Part shown: positions 50,578 through 62,453 of the stretch, in pieces | How the letters are laid out: every line of letters starts with the position of its first letter | Position numbering within the stretch: position 1 is the stretch's first letter | Source: Psoroptes ovis | Lineage: Eukaryota > Arthropoda > Arachnida > Sarcoptiformes > Psoroptidae | Direction of reading: 5' to 3' | Length of the DNA stretch: 64,000 nt | NCBI GenBank assembly: GCA_002943765.1 | Contig: PQWQ01000001.1 | Span: 3,259,501 to 3,323,500 of the forward strand | Translations under genes and position numbers: made by a program | The notes under the pieces: generated by a model | Databases searched by the model: none | Told to the model about the DNA's origin: nothing | The model's input: only the letters and a program-made list of their open reading frames with translations

Positions 50578-51306
50578 TTACAAAAATTGAAAAAGAGTAT
50601 CTTGTGATGATATTGATCCATTAATAGACTTCTCTTCCAGAAGAAAATAAGTCGCCATATCAATTTCTTGTGAGCCGCATTCCGTTCTCTTAATATAATA
50701 TCGATGAATAAATGAATAAATAAATACCAGCATCTTCAAAATAATCACCGTGCTCAAAATGACAATAATCATCCACAGAGATTTTTTTTCATTATCATCA
50801 TAATGATGATGATCTGATTGATGATTAGAATCTAAATTTATTCAGAGAAAGAAAAAACCTAAATCAAAATTTTGATTGATTCAACGGAAACACTTACCAA
50901 TGCCTTTAATCGATTTTTCCTTGATCAAAATCTCAACGAAAATTTGCCGAACTTTTTTTACCGATCGGCAGATGAATTTTGTGTTTGTTGTTAAATTTTT
51001 CGTTTCGATCCGATTTTCGGTGATTATGGCATTTTTCTTAATAAAAATGCTCTTTTTGTATTTTAAAAAGCCTTTAAATTCTTTTTCATCATCATCATTC
51101 ATAGAAATGGAATGCCATTTCAGTTTGGCATTATCCTCGTTGGTCATGCAACTTAGGTTATAACTTTTCCCCGGTTCAAACGGCCCAATTGAAATACCAT
51201 CTAATATGTCACCGGCGTCGTTCACTATGTGGAATTCATATATCGGGCTGGTAGATGATGTTGATTGGATGATGATGAATAAAAGCGATATTTTCATATA
51301 TTCCAT
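50578..51306 (-). CDS. Small single-Ig-domain type I membrane protein
   Basis: Two exons: 51306-50898 and 50831-50578, giving 220 residues; junction phase 1. Signal peptide at 1-20; one immunoglobulin-like domain with Cys53, Trp64 and Cys113 in V/I-set spacing; a His/Asp-rich stalk; a membrane span at about 157-178; a 40-residue cytosolic tail rich in Ser. I do not recognise an orthologue. The TAA stop at 50578-50580 lies within a perfect donor consensus GTAAGT (50581-50576), so a longer splice form is possible. Confidence 0.7.
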
Positions 51307-53234
51307 TTTACAAAATGATTAAATTAAAAAAAATTGATTGATTATTATTAGTGATTATGATGATGATGATGATTGATAATTAATTTATTAATTATTAATG
51401 TTATTATTGTTTAGATATTATTAGAAAATTTGTAAAATGTTAAATAACGAATTTATAAATGAGAAAATCGGAAAGAGGGGACAAAGAATTTCGAAATTCT
51501 GGATTTTTGAATTTCAAGACTGTTCATAAAGGACGTACGCGAAAAAAACCGCTCAAAATTCGATCAACGTGTTTTGATGATAGTGATTTTCATCAAAATT
51601 AATTTTTATTTTATCATTAATTATAATTAATTTCATATTTAATTAATCACAATCACTTCATTTAATCGATTAAAAAGTGCTGCATCAATCGTAATACATT
51701 CTCAAACACTTGAGTGAAGATTTGAGCGAATATATTGGCCTAATCATCATCATTGGTTAAGTTGATTGTCATGTTTATCAAAATTTCACTGATTGTTTTT
51801 GCTTCTTTTCAGAATCATTTCCACACATTTACATCGATGATTTTCATCAATTTAATTGCTGGATCTGGTCATGTAGTTACCTTTGGATGATGACCAACAT
51901 AAATAACTTATGAAATCGTTATGGATGGATGACTTAATCATCAGATTCTTGAGCCTAACAACGATATTGAGGATATTAAAGCGTTTGGTTGGAAAAATGT
52001 AGCTGATATGTGCTTGCAATCATTGATGATCAATTTAACTAAGGTGATTTTCATTGAATTTAACCTTGGATTATTTTCAGAATATCAAAACAGAGTTTGG
52101 TCCAGGTCATCATTTGAAATCGAAGGCATATTTTGAATTTAATTTTAATTGATTCACCGAGATTCTTTGATTCGACTTTTGATGTAAAGATGTTCATTTT
52201 TCTTCATCATTTGATCAAAGAATTAATAAGATCGATCAACACTTCCAGTCATAGCTATTAATTCAATTTCATTGATGATTGACTCAATGGATGCTATCGA
52301 CGAAAATCTTAGGTTAAATCACTTCGATTTCTTCGAAATTATGATTCTGATACTTTCTTTTTCTCAAAATTTAGATTCAATATCTCATTGATGGTCGATG
52401 AAATTGGCACAATCGCAGGATACATCACTGTTCGATAAAATGAAGCACCTTATTTCGAAGAAGTCAATCTATAAATCGCCAATTTCCGAAGTAAACGATA
52501 ATAAGGATTGGGACATAGAAAATTTCAATCAGTGATGGCTTATATTTTCCATCTGAGCCGGTTAGGATCATTAAAACAAGCGATTTGGGATAACATCATT
52601 TGTATATCATCATTAATTATTATTTTTAATTTTTTTAATCAATTTTTTAATAAATTAAATAAAATTTTAATAAAATTTAATTAAATTATAATTTGTACAT
52701 GACAAGTAAATGTGAGGTATGAATACGGTTCGCATATGGATGAGCCATCCTCCTCATGAGGGGGATGCGCGAACAACGAATTTCGGTTGCGCGAATTATC
52801 TGATTAGCGTTGTGACAGTTGTAACTGTTGGCAATACAAATTTTCGCTAACTATTTTCTATACATTTTTTAAGCCGCTGTTTTTTTGGGTATTGCAAAAT
52901 TTTTTCTGCATTTGTCAGCTGTCAAACATGAATAAATGTAAATGATGCAAATAATTTATGATGAACAATGACTTTGCATTAATTTTTATTTCATTCTTCT
53001 AGTGATTTCTTTTGTTAAACTTCAAATAATTACTGAGAATATAAAACAACTGGAAATTTTTACAAGATTCATAAATCAAAAATTGTCCTCAAGACCAATC
53101 GTCCGGTGCCAAAGGTAAAAACGATTTCTGATTTGTTTCTTTAGCAATTTATTCATTGATTTTTTCTTTGTCCATAGATTTTTTCGATTTTTCGGTTTAA
53201 ATAATTAATTCATAGTCAGGACAAGAGAACAAAA
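51307..53234. other. Intergenic stretch with a possible decayed gene and a near-palindrome
   Basis: About 51940-52150 contains a gene-like open stretch on the plus strand with no ATG or partner exons. Further protein-like pieces interrupted by stops reach 52600. At 52746-52767 there is a 22-base near-perfect palindrome (CATCCTCCTCATGAGGGGGA...). The region just before 53235, which is less AT-rich, should hold the promoter and 5' UTR of the Maf gene. Confidence 0.45.
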
Positions 53235-54005
53235 ATGGTATTAAACACCAGAAAACAAATAACAATTATCAGCAAAAGTAGTGTTTCATCTGGTAGTGGT
53301 ATTAATATTATCAACAACAAGATTACTTTGAATCGAAATGAAAATAATCATAATAATAGAGCAAGAATAATACGAACCAAATTAATACAACCCAAAATTA
53401 AAATCGAAAACGCTGATATTACTGATAAAAACAATGATAATAATGATGATGACGAAGCACAACAAGCCATGAAAGCATTGTTGAAAATCAAACAAGAAGA
53501 CGAAGAATCATTTGATCATTTTAGTTTATCAGATTCATCAAAATCATTATCCGATATGGATTCTGAATCATCCAATCAAAATTTTATCAACAATGATGAT
53601 CAATCTTCATCGTCACTACATGCACAATCATATTCTAATGATAATCAAAATCCAATTATTAGTGATGATCTTTTGGTAACGTTAACGGTACGTGAATTGA
53701 ATCGACAATTGAAAATGACCGGTATGTCTAAATCTGAAATGGTAAGAATGAAACAACGTAGACGAACATTGAAAAATCGTGGCTACGCTGCTTCTTGTCG
53801 TAATAAACGTTTAGAACAAAAAGGTGATCTTGAAACGGTCAAAGTTGATGTGGTTCAAACAGTTGGACAGTTAAATGAGCTGATAGCCAAAACCAAATCC
53901 GAAATCAATGATTTTAAACAACGTTATGAGTCGCTAAAACAATATGCATTACAACAAAAATTAGAATTGCCTCCCGAATTTGATTATTTTATTGATGAGT
54001 ATTGA
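53235..54005 (+). CDS. Maf-family bZIP transcription factor (small-Maf-like)
   Basis: A single-exon frame of 256 residues. Nuclear DNA-binding factor expected to bind MARE/ARE sites, often as a partner of CNC-type bZIP proteins. The extended homology region specific to Maf proteins is at 148-172 (LTVRELNRQLK), the basic region at 173-192 (KQRRRTLKNRGYAASCRNKR) and a leucine-zipper-like coiled coil at 196-240. The MAF hallmark Tyr in NRGYAASC is present. The 140-residue N terminus is Asn/Ser/Asp-rich, longer than in small Mafs, and has an acidic part (87-112) and two SUMO-type psiKxE sites (IKIE near 55-58, IKQE near 85-88). It lacks the Ser/Thr/Pro activation domain layout of vertebrate large Mafs. 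Upstream non-coding exons are possible. Confidence 0.88.
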   Translation: MVLNTRKQITIISKSSVSSGSGINIINNKITLNRNENNHNNRARIIRTKLIQPKIKIENADITDKNNDNNDDDEAQQAMKALLKIKQEDEESFDHFSLSDSSKSLSDMDSESSNQNFINNDDQSSSSLHAQSYSNDNQNPIISDDLLVTLTVRELNRQLKMTGMSKSEMVRMKQRRRTLKNRGYAASCRNKRLEQKGDLETVKVDVVQTVGQLNELIAKTKSEINDFKQRYESLKQYALQQKLELPPEFDYFIDEY

Positions 54006-54133
54006 AATACAATCATTTTTTCCCATTGTTTTTTTTGTGTGTAAATATGAATTAATGCCACATTATAAAATATAAATATAATTTGTAAATATATTTTTCG
54101 AAAATGATATGTGTTTGTTTTTGTATTTTGCCA

Positions 54134-57080
54134 TTAAAAATCATAGCATTCTCTAAAATCTGAATAATATCTTGAATCGACATACCATTGTGCACCACAG
54201 TGATTAGGACCACCAATATGCACTGCAGCATAGTCATTACAATCGATTGTACCATCTTCATTACAATCTTTTCGGAAACGTTTCAAATATTCCGATACAG
54301 TTCTATCGGCACATTCACGATTATTCATGCACATTTGAAAATTTTCAATATTTGATAAATCGGCACGATTACCTGGTTTGCCTGCTTCGATCCAATATTC
54401 CAAATCAACTTGATATGATCCACAAATATATTTGCCAGATCCTTCGGATCGACAACCAATCGATGGATTACATTTACTAGACGCCTAGAAATCAAGAAAG
54501 AAAATTTGATCATTTTTACCATATAAAAAATGAATTTCTTACATAACAAATACATTCTAAACATTCTATCGGAATAGAATCACTTGAAGTTGCATTTTGT
54601 CTAACAGGTGGTCGTGCTCTTGGAGGTTTCGGTCTCGGAATTTCGGAAACATTTGGCTGTTCATTACTTGAAGGCTGCTCAAATGGTCTTGGCTGACTGA
54701 AAAAATCATCATTATCTCGAATCGTAGGTTTTGGTTGCTCAATATTACGAGCAGGTTGTTCGATATTACGAGCAGGTTGCTCGATATTATTAATAGGTTG
54801 TCCAATATTACGAACAGGATGCTCAATATTACGAATGGGTTGTTCAAAATTACGAATAGGATATTCAATATTACGAACAGGTTGCTCAATATTACCGACA
54901 GGCTGTTCAATATTACGATTTGGATGTTCAAACCTTTCAATAGGCTGCGATTGTAGACGTGGATTGCTGTCGATTAAATTTGGATGGTCGTAATTTGCTG
55001 GCGGTTTAATTCGAACGATAATTGGTTTTGAAGAATTCAATGTTCCTAAATCAACTCGAGTAGCTGGTCTTTCTGGCGGTGATACATTATTTCGTCTTGG
55101 ATCGTTTACACGAATCAAAACGTCTCTATCTTCGGGCACGTGTTCACCTGATAATGGATCAATGAATATTTCATGAGAACGCGGCTGTGGTCTAGGTATT
55201 TCAACAAGAGCAGCCAGTCTCGAAGCTAAGGACAAAAATATATTTAGGAAAATTAAAGATGAAACCATATGACTCTATTCTAACCTGCTACTGGGATGTT
55301 GGCGCCATCATCTTTATAACATTGAGTGAATTGATTCCAATAATCAGTCGATTGTAATGCTTGAAGTTTTTGACATCCATGTGGTCCAAGTTTGTGTATC
55401 AAAGCGAAATCAATGCAATCAATTTTTCCATCGTTATTACAATCACGTTTCCATTTATTCATATAGCCTTGAATTGCCATTTCTGAACAAGACTTCTTCT
55501 TTGAACATGCAGCATGATCAAAACCAGGCCTGCCTCCATCAGCCCAATATCCCCAACTCAAAAGATATGGACCACAATAAGCGCCTTCACAGCCTTTTCT
55601 CAAATCACATTTAGAGCTTGCATGACACAAACAATCGAGACAATCTTGAGAGATCAATTGATTGGGATCAGCAACATTAAGTTCGGCGGGTTGTTCACTA
55701 AGGACACTGGGCTTAACAGTTGGGACATTTTGAACACTAGGTATATTCAAAACACTCGGTATGCTAGGAACTGGTTTTATTATTGGATTCTCGCGCTCAA
55801 CACTCGAAGGAGGTGGATTTTGATTATCTGGTAATTCAAATCTGGTTGGTTTGATTCTATTGATATTTTCTGATGGAACTAACACCGGAGTTGATGGTTG
55901 AGGTTTATTGATCAATATTCCTGGTACTGGCTATAATTGAGAAACTGCATTGTAAAATTCTAAGTATCCATGATAAAATTACCTGAATTTGACTTGGAGG
56001 CTTTGATGGTTCTAATCTACCGGGTGCAGGTGGCAAAGGTGGATATGTTCGAATTATTCCGGTATTATCGTTCGGATTTCCTACTGAAGTAGATGTGAAT
56101 GTCAATGGATTACCCGTAATCGGATCAAATCCAGCACCAGCGGATGCAGATGCTGATGCTCCTGGCACTGATGCAGATGCATGTGTATGCAAAGGAGGCA
56201 ATATCAATGGTGGAGGTCGCGGCAAAGGTTGCGGCAATGGTGGTAGGAATGATGAAGGATTATTTCTAGGCACAATTTCAATCACTTTAAATTATAAACA
56301 ATTATCAATAAATGAAAATTTCACATTTTATTTTAAAATATACTTGTAGTAGGGGGATAATTCAAATTGCCTCTCAATGTTCTTGACAATGATGATTGCG
56401 GTGATGATGAGGGAGCTGAAGGTGATGCTGATGGTGGTGGTGCATAGCATTTCGTAAATTCTTGCCAATATTTACTATTATTAAGCCAAGCTGGTGTACA
56501 TGAGCCAAAAGGTCCAGTCTGTATTATTAATAAACATTCATTAATGGCAATGATCATTTTTGAGAAAAAAAAGAAGGATCATTTAAAAACAATCGACACT
56601 GACCTTGTGCATTGCAGCATAATCATAACAATCAACGCTTCCGTCTTTGTTGCAATCACTGCCATATCTTTTCATGTAACCACGAACAGCATCTTCAGCA
56701 CATGTCTTATTCACCAAACATTTCTCAAAATCATGCGGCAAGCCTGTATCACCTGGTCTACCGCCATCAGCCCAATAAGGCCACGAAATTTGATATGGTC
56801 CACAATAATATTGACCATTACCATCATTGTGACATTGTATATTACGTTTACAGCCGCTTGAGGCATGACAAATACAATCTAAACAAAGACGATCAGGCTC
56901 TGATTTTGCACATTTTGTTATGAATAAAATTGTTGAATAAATAATTAAAATTATCTTGCTTGTATTATCTAAAATTTTTCAAGAGAAAATCGATAGATTA
57001 CGTAATAAAAATTAATCAATTATTATTCAAATGATGCCAACAAAAAAAAATTTAATAAATCACTTACATTTCGAAATCAT
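54134..57080 (-). CDS. Secreted protein with three i-type lysozyme (destabilase) domains
   Basis: Seven exons: 57080-57068, 56968-56604, 56518-56344, 56284-55983, 55930-55285, 55225-54543, 54484-54134, giving 844 residues. Signal peptide about 1-25. Domain 1 (about 33-152), domain 2 (382-490) and domain 3 (722-843) each show the i-type core: CxxCxCxASS, CGPY or CGSY, YW, and a DCNxDGxxDC block followed by a HxxGxxGC-type end. Linker 1 (about 153-380) is Pro/Ala/Ser-rich; linker 2 (501-720) is Pro-rich and contains nine 7-residue repeats. The Glu that precedes SGC in active i-type lysozymes is Ser in all three. The second acid is kept in domain 1 (CHND), Glu in domain 3 and lost in domain 2. 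Muramidase activity is therefore doubtful; binding, isopeptidase or structural roles are open. An intron splits domains 1 and 3; domain 2 is in one exon. Confidence 0.9.
54729..54917 (-). repeat. In-frame 21-bp tandem repeat in the triple-lysozyme gene
   Basis: Nine consecutive 21-base units encode variants of the heptapeptide RNIEQPV/A (residues 604-666). Units differ at third positions and at a few codons, for example EQP, EYP, EHP and GQP, so the array is diversified rather than freshly expanded. Confidence 0.9.
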
Positions 57081-59116
57081 TTTTAATCATTGAAATATTA
57101 TTTCGAAAAATATTTTACAGTCACTGATCATTATATATGAAACTGAAATTCAAAAATTTGAAAATTTTTCGATATCATTGACACCGGTCAAACTTCTTCG
57201 AATGATTCGAGAATTTGATTCAATCTTTTTTTAGATCTTAAACGATATTTTTTATCTAAAAAGGATAATTCAACTTTCGAATTCGAAATTCGGAATAATT
57301 TTTGATGAAATTTGAAATTTCAGCTAATTCTTTGAACTGAAACTTGTTGCAATTAATTAATGAAACATTTCATATGAACCCCACGTGATGGTTGGTTGCT
57401 TGTTTGCTTATTTTTGAATTCAAAATTTGAATTTGAATGTGAATCTTCTTTTTCAATTCTTTCAATTAATTTTTCCAAAGTTTCAAATAAAAAAAAGAGA
57501 GAAATTTCATTTCAATACATTCTCCAAAATCAAATAGGATTTGATATATGAAAAAAAATTGTTGATTTTGTACAAAAATCAAGAAGAAGAAGAAGTTGGA
57601 GAAAAATCTTCATCAAATTAATGATAATAATAAATGAAATTGTAAATTACAACAAATGGAAGAAACAAAAACGAAAAAAAATTGTTTAAAATTCAAGAAA
57701 TTCAAAAGAAAACTTGAAATTTTGTTGTCGCTATTTGTTGATTACCATTCATTATTAGTATTAGTATTATTAGTATCATCATCATCATCATTATATTTAA
57801 CGTTGCTTTGAATTTTTTTTATTTGATATATCTTTTTGATGATAATACGAAAGATGAGGATTTCTTTTTTCATTTCATTCCTTTTCTCACCATTGAAGGT
57901 TATTAATTCTTTATTATTATCATCATTTATTTTGAAAAAATGATGATGATGATGATATTAACATTATCCAGTATGAATCCAGTATATATTCAAATACAAA
58001 TTTCAAATTTCATTAACATTTTAAATAGAAATGAACAGTAGGAATAAATAGAAAATCGTTATCGACGCCATGGTCAAACACTATTGAATTATCGGTGTAA
58101 TATTCAAAAGAATTGAAAAATTTCTTGAATTTCTTCTATTTTTTCACACTTTTTTTACACAAAGTTTTGTCGATCAAAAAAAAAACCATTTCCAAAAAGG
58201 GTATAATGCATGTAAGGGTAATGGTCATCATCATAACTGATAATAATTAATTTCATTTCAAGTTAAATTCCTGATAATCTGCTAATCATGTTCATGATAT
58301 TGATTATATTCTTGTTTTTCTTGTTTTTGATAAGTTCTTTGTTTCAATTTTTTTGTTTGTCAAGATTAATTTCTGCCATGTCAGAAATGAAATATGTAAA
58401 TTTGGGATTTTCCAAACATCGGAAACAATAAAGACGATAATAAAAATTTCAATTTAATTTCAATTCAATTTGATTGATTTTAATTGTAAAACAAACAAAT
58501 TTTGACAGATTCATGGATCATAGAAATTGCATTATGAAGTGTTTATCATAATCATATCGATTAATCATTGAAATCTATTTTGAATCATCAAATTTTGCTG
58601 CAATTAAAATCAAATAATCAAAATTTGCACTTGAATTAATCAATTTCAATCGTAAAAAATTATTTGAAATGAGAAGTAATGAACCCATCAATTTTTATTT
58701 CATTTTAAATTGAATTTTGAGTTTGATTTTTTTTTTGAAAATGTCGCCATCTTCTGAACTAAATTCGAGTTCTTCAAAGCATTTTGTTGCTGATTTCTTG
58801 ATTAAAGCTGAACGGGATGACTTCGTTTTTAGTTTTCTCTTCAAACTTGCTCATCCCGAGCTACGCTTGGGCAGTTTGTTAAGCGCAATGATCAAGCTGA
58901 CTGCTTCTGAATAATTATTGAAAAAAACTTGACTACATGAAGCAGAGGAGAAAACATGCCGGCATCTCAGTGTTGAATGCTCACAGACATCAGCATCATA
59001 ATCATCATTACACGTGTCGATTTGCCTTATTTGTTGAAAAGCAGCAAAAATTTAGATTTTGCGAATCATTTTTCAATTTGATTTTATTGAAATTGTCTTG
59101 AAATTTTTTTTAAAAA
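57081..59116. other. Divergent intergenic stretch
   Basis: Lies between the 5' ends of the triple-lysozyme gene (-) and eEF1B beta (+). Contains ATC and GATGAT repeats (57776-57790, 57940-57955). A short frame at 58741-58914 was not accepted. Both promoters should lie at its ends. Confidence 0.55.
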
Positions 59117-60007
59117 ATGCTCAAAATCGGTGGTGATATCAACAGTGATCAAGGTTTGAAAAAACTTGATGAATATTTAGCTTCACGAAGTTATATTGAA
59201 GGGTATGGGAATTGTTTTCGTTTCATTTAAAGTCATTTTTATTTATTTAATTTATTTTTGCCACAGTTATGCAGCCTCACAATCGGATATTGTTTTATAT
59301 GAAGCATTGAAAAATGTACCAAACAAATATCTTCATGTTTCACGATGGTATAACCATATTAAAAGTTTTCAATCAGAAAAAAGTAAACTTCCAGGTGTAA
59401 AAAAATCATTAGAAGATTTTGGTGCAACTAGTTCTGGTGCCGGTGCCAAAGCTGCTGCTGCTGATGATGATGATGATGTTGATCTTTTCGGTTCGGATGA
59501 TGAAGTTGATCAAGAAGCTGAAAAAGCACGCGAAGAACGTCTCAAAGCTTATGCTGAAAAGAAAGCTAAAAGTAAGTGACATTTCGCTTCCAAAGTAAAT
59601 ATTAATCTCGGGTTTGAATTTTAAAAATCATAGAACCAGGCGTAATTGCAAAATCAAATGTTGTTTTGGATGTGAAACCATGGGATGATGAAACCGATAT
59701 GCAAGAAATGGAAAAATGTGTTCGAAGCATCGAAATGGATGGTCTTAAATGGGGTGCATCGAAATTAGTACCATTAGCATACGGTATCAAAAAATTGCAA
59801 ATTGTTTGTGTTGTTGAAGATGATAAAGGTAAAATAGAATTCGATAGATTAACGAATATATGATGTTATAAATATATTTTTTTTATTTTCCATTCATTTT
59901 AAATCAACGAAAAAATTACAGTCAGCATTGATGAATTATCAGAGAAAATTCAAGAATTTGAAGATTATGTACAATCGGTGGATATTGCGGCATTTCAAAA
60001 GATTTAA
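59117..60007 (+). CDS. Translation elongation factor eEF1B beta subunit
   Basis: Four exons: 59117-59202, 59267-59571, 59634-59828, 59922-60007, giving 223 residues, the usual family length. Guanine exchange factor that reloads eEF1A with GTP in the cytosol. N-terminal GST-like helical domain (1-70: LDEYLASRSYIEGYAASQSD, then HVSRWYNHI). An Ala/Asp-rich acidic linker follows with the casein-kinase-2-type block DLFGSDDE (about 105-112). The C-terminal exchange domain at 130-223 carries VLDVKPWDDETDM, GLKWGASKLVPLAYGI and the terminal VDIAAFQKI, which inserts into eEF1A. The start fits a short 5' UTR. AATAAA at 60049. Confidence 0.95.
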
Positions 60008-60514
60008 AAGAAAAATTTGACAAGAAAAAAAAATATTGGAATGTTTACAATAAATTTTTACAACATTTCAAAGGAAAAAATTATTCAATTTTTTAAATTG
60101 AAAATCAAATGAAATTCAGAAATGTTTTTTTAACAGTAAATTTTTTAAAAATTATTTAAAATTTTTTGCAAAAATAAACAACAAATCGACCCAGACAAAA
60201 ATCGTGAAACAAATATCACATGGATTTTTACAATTGTTTTGAATTAGAATTTTTAACAAATGTCACATATGATCATTCATTGTTGACTTGGTTTATCTTT
60301 GGTAATGAATTTGATGGAACATGATCAGCATTTAAACATTCAATTTGAGGCTGTGCCAATTTTTGTCATCCATTAATCGATTGCTTAATACATTTGATTG
60401 ATGATCAAACAAGAATCGAACAAAAAGCAGAAATTATTTTTATCAACAATTATCACAATTGAATTTAATGATGATAATGCAATTAAAACAATTGATGATC
60501 AATTGAATGAAACA
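60008..60514. other. Convergent intergenic stretch
   Basis: Between the ends of eEF1B beta (+) and the 5-HT1-type receptor (-). Contains the eEF1B AATAAA at 60049; no coding evidence otherwise. Confidence 0.6.
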
Positions 60515-62181
60515 TTAACTTCTAATACGTTTCGAAAGTTTTTTGAATGCATTACGAAAATCAGGACTGCAAAAGAAATGAATTTGATTAATTATTCAAT
60601 TAATTATTTCATTGAATTATTAATGAGTTTTCTTTTTTGGCTGCAACTTACCTAAATATTGTATAAAGAAATGGATTTAATGTTGAATTAGCCCAACCAA
60701 GCCAAATAAAGAAATCAAATGCATAACGATTAATGTAACAATATTCACCACATAATGGCATGACTAATGCAATGACAAAAAATGGAAGCCAACAAATAAT
60801 GAATACGCCTGTATTTGATTGGATCGGAATCAGGAATAATTGATTGATTATTCGAATAATTATTATTTTTTGAATTAATTAATTCATTTATATATTTTTA
60901 ATATCTATGCAAAACATACCAGTTATTATTGTTAGTGTTTTTGCTGCTTTACTTTCTTGTTTATTTTGTTGATCTTTCTGTTGTTCACCATTATTATCAA
61001 AACGTAAGATTTTGTTTTTAAATTTCAATTTTTTTATTCGTCTCCGTTTATGTTTTTTGGTATGATGATGATGATGGTGAGGATTATGTTTGTGCTGATG
61101 TTGATCCTGATGATGATGATGTACACGATTTTGTTGCAGTTGTTGATTTTCATTATGCTGTTTTTTATTCTTTTCATCCTTATTAGGATCACCATTGCTG
61201 GTATCATTGTCATTATTTAAATTTGGCATATAATTCAACGCTATTGCTGATGCGGATAAATTAATGCTAATTTTTTTCAGATCAGAAGTATGACATTCTG
61301 AAGACGCCCGTTCAACATCATCTGTTGCTGTCCGTTGAAGTGTTGTGACTACGCTTGTTATTTCATCAAGATTTTTCTCGTCATCTTCATTCTCATTATC
61401 GATATCGATGGCGATCTCATCAAAAGGGCTATCATCGTATTCATTTTCTTCATCTATCCGTTCATCAGTGGTGATGATTGCAGTTGCAGGTTGTCCAGTT
61501 TGGTTTTCATGTTGATAATATGAAGTACCATTACCACTACTGTAATTATCGGTTGGATCACAACTGCTACAAATTGTCGAGCCATAATCATCAATATATA
61601 CAACAATGTTTGATGCTGGTTCAGCACCAACAATGACTGTCGATTCATCGATTGATGTTTCATTTGATTGTAAATCATTGTTGTCACCATAATCATCAAA
61701 ATGCGTCATATCATATTTATCTATTTCTTCTGAATCATCGTCAAAATAGTGTTGGCCTAATTTTTGTTCGACTGGTTGTGGATGAAAAAATTGTACTATT
61801 GAAAAACGTTTCGCTGTTGATATGTTAGGTGGTCGAGGTTCAGGTGATTGTGGTATTTTGAGCGTAGCTATTGTTGGTGGACTTATCGATACGATTGATG
61901 TACGTTCATTTGATAATGTTGTATTTGTGGTCGTGTTTGTATTAGCTGTATTATCGGTATTTGTTGATGATGAATAAACACCGGATGATGACGATATTGG
62001 TGGTTGTATGGCAGTTGACGTAAATTCTTCATTTGTGTTTAATGAAACACGATGTGCTATTCTAGGAAATTCTTTTAATTCTGATTCTTTTCGTGTACGA
62101 TAAAATGATGGACGCCTCCGTATGCGATATTGGTAACGCTGTTTCTTCAATTTTAAACGTGTTTTTGCCACTTGATATATT
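60515..62181 (-). CDS. 5-HT1-type serotonin receptor, last three exons (5' partial)
   Basis: Exons: 62181-60920, 60808-60652, 60566-60515. The first exon shown begins one base into a codon, directly after the cytosolic end of TM5 (IYQVAKTR), and encodes an unusually long third intracellular loop of about 400 residues, rich in Asp, Asn, His and Gln, to the start of TM6 (KAAKTLTIITG). The second exon gives TM6 (VFIICWLPFFVIALVMPLC) and TM7 (WLGWANSTLNPFLYTIF). The last gives the tail SPDFRNAFKKLSKRIRS. The TM6-TM7 stretch and the F-R-AF tail closely resemble insect 5-HT1A receptors, which couple to Gi. TM1-TM5 exons must lie to the right of the window, beyond the Copia element. An octopamine-type amine receptor is a less likely alternative. 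Confidence 0.85.
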
Positions 62182-62453
62182 CTGTTAATTGATATTTTGA
62201 GAAAAACAATAAACAAAATGTAATTATCATCATTAAAATAACTATTAAATGAAAACTTTACATGATTATCATTCATAATTATAATCATTATTAGTTTAAT
62301 AATGATGATTATTTGAACTTCTAGATTAAATATTATGAAACAAAGCAAAAAACAATGCTAAAAATGATCATCGGAATCAAAACATAACCCTAACAATATT
62401 AACAATTATAATAACCATAATTTGTGATATTTATGTGTATCGTTTATTTTCAT
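62182..62453. other. Intron sequence between receptor exon and Copia element
   Basis: AT-rich, no coding evidence. It ends with a usable acceptor (TTAACAG on the minus strand) at the receptor exon. Confidence 0.5.

Noticed and set aside
58741..58914. 58-codon plus-strand frame before eEF1B beta.
   Set aside because: Too short, no homology recognised; more likely promoter or 5' flank.
60888..62348. A 486-codon minus-strand frame read as one protein from its first Met.
   Set aside because: Only 60920-62181 is coding; the first 55 codons are intron and the end runs past a GTATGT donor.
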